8,302 bases of DNA, taken from Methanosphaera sp. rholeuAM74 (lineage in GTDB: Archaea > Methanobacteriota > Methanobacteria > Methanobacteriales > Methanobacteriaceae). A program made the position numbers and the translations under genes. How positions within the stretch are numbered: position 1 is the first letter of the stretch; each line of letters opens with the position of its first letter. The notes under the pieces were generated by a model, which searched no databases, was not told the origin of the DNA, and saw nothing but the letters and a program-made list of their open reading frames with translations. Where the stretch lies: positions 1-8,302 of the forward strand of contig MUZZ01000032.1 in assembly GCA_003266075.1 (NCBI GenBank), given 5' to 3'. Positions 6,701 through 8,302 of the stretch are shown one piece after another.

Positions 6701-8285
6701 CGAGGGAATATCAGCATCTCCAATAAAGGTATACACAAGAAGCGTTCCCAAAACCAAAACTTCTACAAAAATAGCTAATGATACACTTAGCATGACAACT
6801 ACGCTAACAAATAGCGACAACGTATCCAAGATAACCTACAAGATTAACAATAAAACAGTCAAAACCAACACCAATATTAGTGACATAACCACTACTATAT
6901 ATAATATATCTACACTATCTAATGGTAAATACAATTTAACAACGGATACATACTATGATAACCTGATTATAACGCACTATACAAGCTTCACAGTTACTGA
7001 CAACAATATGACCATCACTGTTAAATCATTGAATACTACAGTGAATACTCCGACAACATTGAATGTCACAATAAAAAACAATAAAGCAAACATAGTTAAT
7101 GATGGTATAATAGTCATGCAATACCAGAACAACACCATAATAACGGAGGCTAAAGTAAGAAATAGTCAAGCACTACTGAATTTCACGTTTGATACAGTAG
7201 CAACATATACATTAACTATAAAATATATGAACTCAACCATATATCCTGAAAGTCAAACAAGCACAACAATAACAGTAAATAAACTCAACACCACCAACAC
7301 AATAAAAACAGTAATCAGTATTATCGGTGAAAAACTCCAACTAACAGCAAACATCACAGACTCAAACAAGAAAGCCGTAACCAATGGTTATGTCATATTT
7401 AAATTAAACGGTATAACCATAAAAGACAACGGAAAACTCACAGGAAGCTCAAACCCACTAAAAATATATGTTAAAAATGGAATAGCACAGGCAAACCTCA
7501 CAGCAGATTTAGACATGAGACACGCACAAAACATGACCTCAGTATACTCAGGATCAAAGACATACCAAGAATCACGATCAAACAATGCTAAAGCACAAAT
7601 ACTGCTAAGAAATGCATCGATAGTAGTAACAAGCAACGTTAAAATCATTAAGCAAGGACAATACCTCACACTAACAGCGAAAGTATATGATATAACTAGT
7701 GGAAAACGAAGCACTAAAATAATCAACCACACAGAACAATTCGTCTACTTCAAAGTAAATGGTATAACACTAAAAAATCCTAATGGAACAGCTTTACAAG
7801 TGAAAGTAGTAAATGGTACAGCCACCATAAAGTACTACGTGCCAATAGGACTAAGCGGAGTAACCGATGGAAAAACATTCAACATTAAAAATCATACAAT
7901 CCTAGCAGGATTTGCTAATCCAAACTACTACCCAACAGCAATAAACACAAGTACATTCCAAGTAGAAAGATCAAACATAACAATAAACTTTAACAAAGTA
8001 ACAGTAAACAATAAAACCCATAAAATAACAATCAACGCAACAATAAAGGATTATCTTGGAAACTATGTTATAGGACCAAATAAGATTTGTATCAAGATAA
8101 ATGGTATAACACTAAAAACAAACAACAAAACAAGATACTTTACAGTAACAAATGGTATAATAAACATAAAAGACTTAAGCATACCATCATATAATGCATA
8201 TACTAAAGTAGAAATAGTAACACAGGATAGACTATCCTATAAAAGTGGTAGAAACTCCACGACGAAGATAAGTTTAATAAATTGA
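3798..8285 (+). CDS. Secreted Asn/Thr-rich adhesin-like protein with papain-family (C1) peptidase domain
   Basis: This gene encodes a 1495-residue surface or secreted protein. Residues 1-30 are a Sec signal peptide (KHKLK, then LSLLILVLLVTI; cleavage likely after A27 or A30). Residues about 80-400 form a right-handed parallel beta-helix with 25-residue turns (YGGA at 203, 228, 253; variants at 278 and 304), closed by NNWWG at 395-399 as in methanogen adhesin-like proteins. Residues about 415-575 look Ig-like. A C1 cysteine peptidase spans about 591-810, with oxyanion Q608, nucleophile C614 (SGSC), H752 (NHAVAIVGWDD) and N782 (KNSWGES); Q-to-C spacing equals papain's. A lectin-like domain typical of bacterial and archaeal C1 proteins follows (about 821-980, from YENTENYTGIYQYD). 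About five Ig-like domains lie at 985-1495. No propeptide, C-terminal membrane helix or pseudomurein-binding repeat is visible. A role in adhesion plus extracellular proteolysis is inferred. Confidence 0.95.
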   Translation: MTKHKLKLSLLILVLLVTITTTTIVDATSANDSLEDDSADVKTVSDNVKTQTSSSKIFGDEVDNQNLLQNTSYDTLYANSKAEVCEGTSRDSPTTLADAIDKIYDGGTIYLVADNTDNYQFNKTLGLNNYYRVKSLNLIGEKDKSITFEALNTSILDVYNYNLNISNINFINSNSTYSSAVDIQNSNVNIVNCSFNNNHRMNYGGALNIRSSNVKITQSNFTNNTACYGGAVYIEDSTVNMAYTTFSDNNASYGGAISSKNSDSSMKNCLIKDNTALYAAGIYSFNNTLDVQITNFTNNTAKDYGGCILQLDQRKLNIYNSVLEDNTALTGAGVYVLYSNTTIKSTLSKNNKATQGSFIYSYNNTVTLNDNAIVDSDELTQQVYINNATRKDINNNWWGQNVPDYTIQTNNITPDTWIQVAYTKNSTKTRLYYQLTNSTNYTSQLPKRNTNTNKTIPCTISNTNATIKVDNQTIDTSKKLEAYIYMPDVATRANTTITLNITSTPDISGNITLTVNTYNIKQKITQNTTIKLNITNTWKNSYNMTLTYTGNSKYQNKTITKTLRILDAIDTTNKITRINPSNQTTTTTTLPSMYDLRLLNQTTPVKSQGSSGSCVVFATTSAIESTLKKANNTTYDLSENNLKNILKRYSPIGFQNLDPNDGGYDFEPIGAMASWLAPILEKDDPYEAHSQISAINNNTIRIQDVYIVPNRQNYTDNTLIKEAIMKYGAVYTGVKLSSSTNQYTNNTNKSNHAVAIVGWDDNYSRNNFYNTPPGDGAFIIKNSWGESTGNNGYQYVSYYDSVIGNIPYKDDYNTINFAVIYENTENYTGIYQYDTVVYVYTFNYTQVKDSFYYKNIYTIKEDETLAAIGTYFIQKSDYQITVNVNNKTIHTQTGHTDITGYNTIPLNNYYHVQKDDELTVIVKITPETTDSRTRIALHDNDYPTSTQPNKSYLSLNGKKWIDTYDYTTEGISASPIKVYTRSVPKTKTSTKIANDTLSMTTTLTNSDNVSKITYKINNKTVKTNTNISDITTTIYNISTLSNGKYNLTTDTYYDNLIITHYTSFTVTDNNMTITVKSLNTTVNTPTTLNVTIKNNKANIVNDGIIVMQYQNNTIITEAKVRNSQALLNFTFDTVATYTLTIKYMNSTIYPESQTSTTITVNKLNTTNTIKTVISIIGEKLQLTANITDSNKKAVTNGYVIFKLNGITIKDNGKLTGSSNPLKIYVKNGIAQANLTADLDMRHAQNMTSVYSGSKTYQESRSNNAKAQILLRNASIVVTSNVKIIKQGQYLTLTAKVYDITSGKRSTKIINHTEQFVYFKVNGITLKNPNGTALQVKVVNGTATIKYYVPIGLSGVTDGKTFNIKNHTILAGFANPNYYPTAINTSTFQVERSNITINFNKVTVNNKTHKITINATIKDYLGNYVIGPNKICIKINGITLKTNNKTRYFTVTNGIINIKDLSIPSYNAYTKVEIVTQDRLSYKSGRNSTTKISLIN
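4404..4780 (+). repeat. Beta-helix turn repeats in the adhesin-like gene
   Basis: Tandem 75-base (25-codon) units carry a repeated xYGGA core at codons 203, 228 and 253, then degenerate copies YAAG (278), YGGC (304) and TGAG (about 328). Each unit also carries an N-x-S/T-rich turn such as FTNNTA. An exact 23-base match links 4453-4475 with 4678-4700, 225 bases (three turns) apart, suggesting recent unit duplication or gene conversion. Confidence 0.75.
7390..8282 (+). repeat. C-terminal Ig-like domain repeats
   Basis: Three related domains each contain a V/I-F/Y/C-x-K-x-NGIT-L/I-K strand, at codons 1204, 1321 and 1435, so the periods are 117 and 114 residues. The last two copies share an exact 21-base match (7756-7776 and 8098-8118) in the same frame. 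Each domain continues with a V-x-NG-x-A/I strand (VKNGIAQAN, VVNGTATIK, VTNGIINIK). These are stalk-type Ig-like repeats. Confidence 0.75.
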
Positions 8286-8302
8286 ACCTCTCCGTCTTGT
8301 AG

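Noticed and set aside
7388..7732. Minus-strand open frame of 114 codons inside the Ig-like repeats
   Set aside because: It is a shadow of repetitive Asn/Thr-rich coding; the composition is Val/Leu/Phe/Cys-rich as expected for an antisense frame, and no start signals are present.

Overview
The window comes from an AT-rich methanogenic archaeon, most likely of the Methanobacteriaceae, and Methanosphaera (or a close relative) is the best guess. Four things support this. There is a fragment of an archaeal histone at the left edge. There is a very large secreted Asn/Thr-rich 'adhesin-like' protein with a parallel beta-helix, a papain-type protease domain and Ig-like repeats. The coding style is strongly A/C-biased (AAC, ACA, ATA, CAA codons). 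The promoter boxes are TATA-like and the ribosome binding sites are of the GGTGAT type. The species assignment is inference; no rRNA or other phylogenetic marker is present.

Layout. Positions 2-148 hold the C-terminal two thirds of a histone gene, followed by a hairpin plus T-tract terminator. Positions 325-657 (minus) hold a small DUF2283-like hypothetical gene. A non-coding, G-poor divergent region (658-1024) precedes a three-gene plus-strand cluster at 1025-2254. That cluster encodes a small zinc-ribbon protein with an acidic tail, then two tandem paralogous membrane proteins that each carry an N-terminal four-cysteine zinc ribbon. The second paralog starts at TTG behind a very strong Shine-Dalgarno sequence. 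The cluster meets a convergent minus-strand gene (2265-3632) only 10 bases away, and the two probably share one hairpin as a bidirectional terminator. The minus-strand gene encodes a 455-residue protein with a C-terminal R-x4-H motif in a helical context, the hallmark of HEPN ribonuclease domains.

A 165-base divergent promoter region (3633-3797) then leads to the 1495-residue secreted protein at 3798-8285. Its order is signal peptide, beta-helix with 25-residue turns, Ig-like linker, C1 (papain-like) cysteine peptidase with Gln-Cys-His-Asn in place, lectin-like domain and about five Ig-like domains. It has no visible C-terminal membrane anchor.

How the parts relate. The window is a mixture of housekeeping (histone), small zinc-ribbon/membrane proteins of unknown function, one candidate stress or defence RNase, and one cell-surface effector or adhesin. 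Only the 1025-2254 cluster looks like an operon. The most unusual items are the HEPN-like protein and the protease-bearing adhesin. I do not see a complete multi-gene defence system, a CRISPR array, a transposon or an RNA gene.
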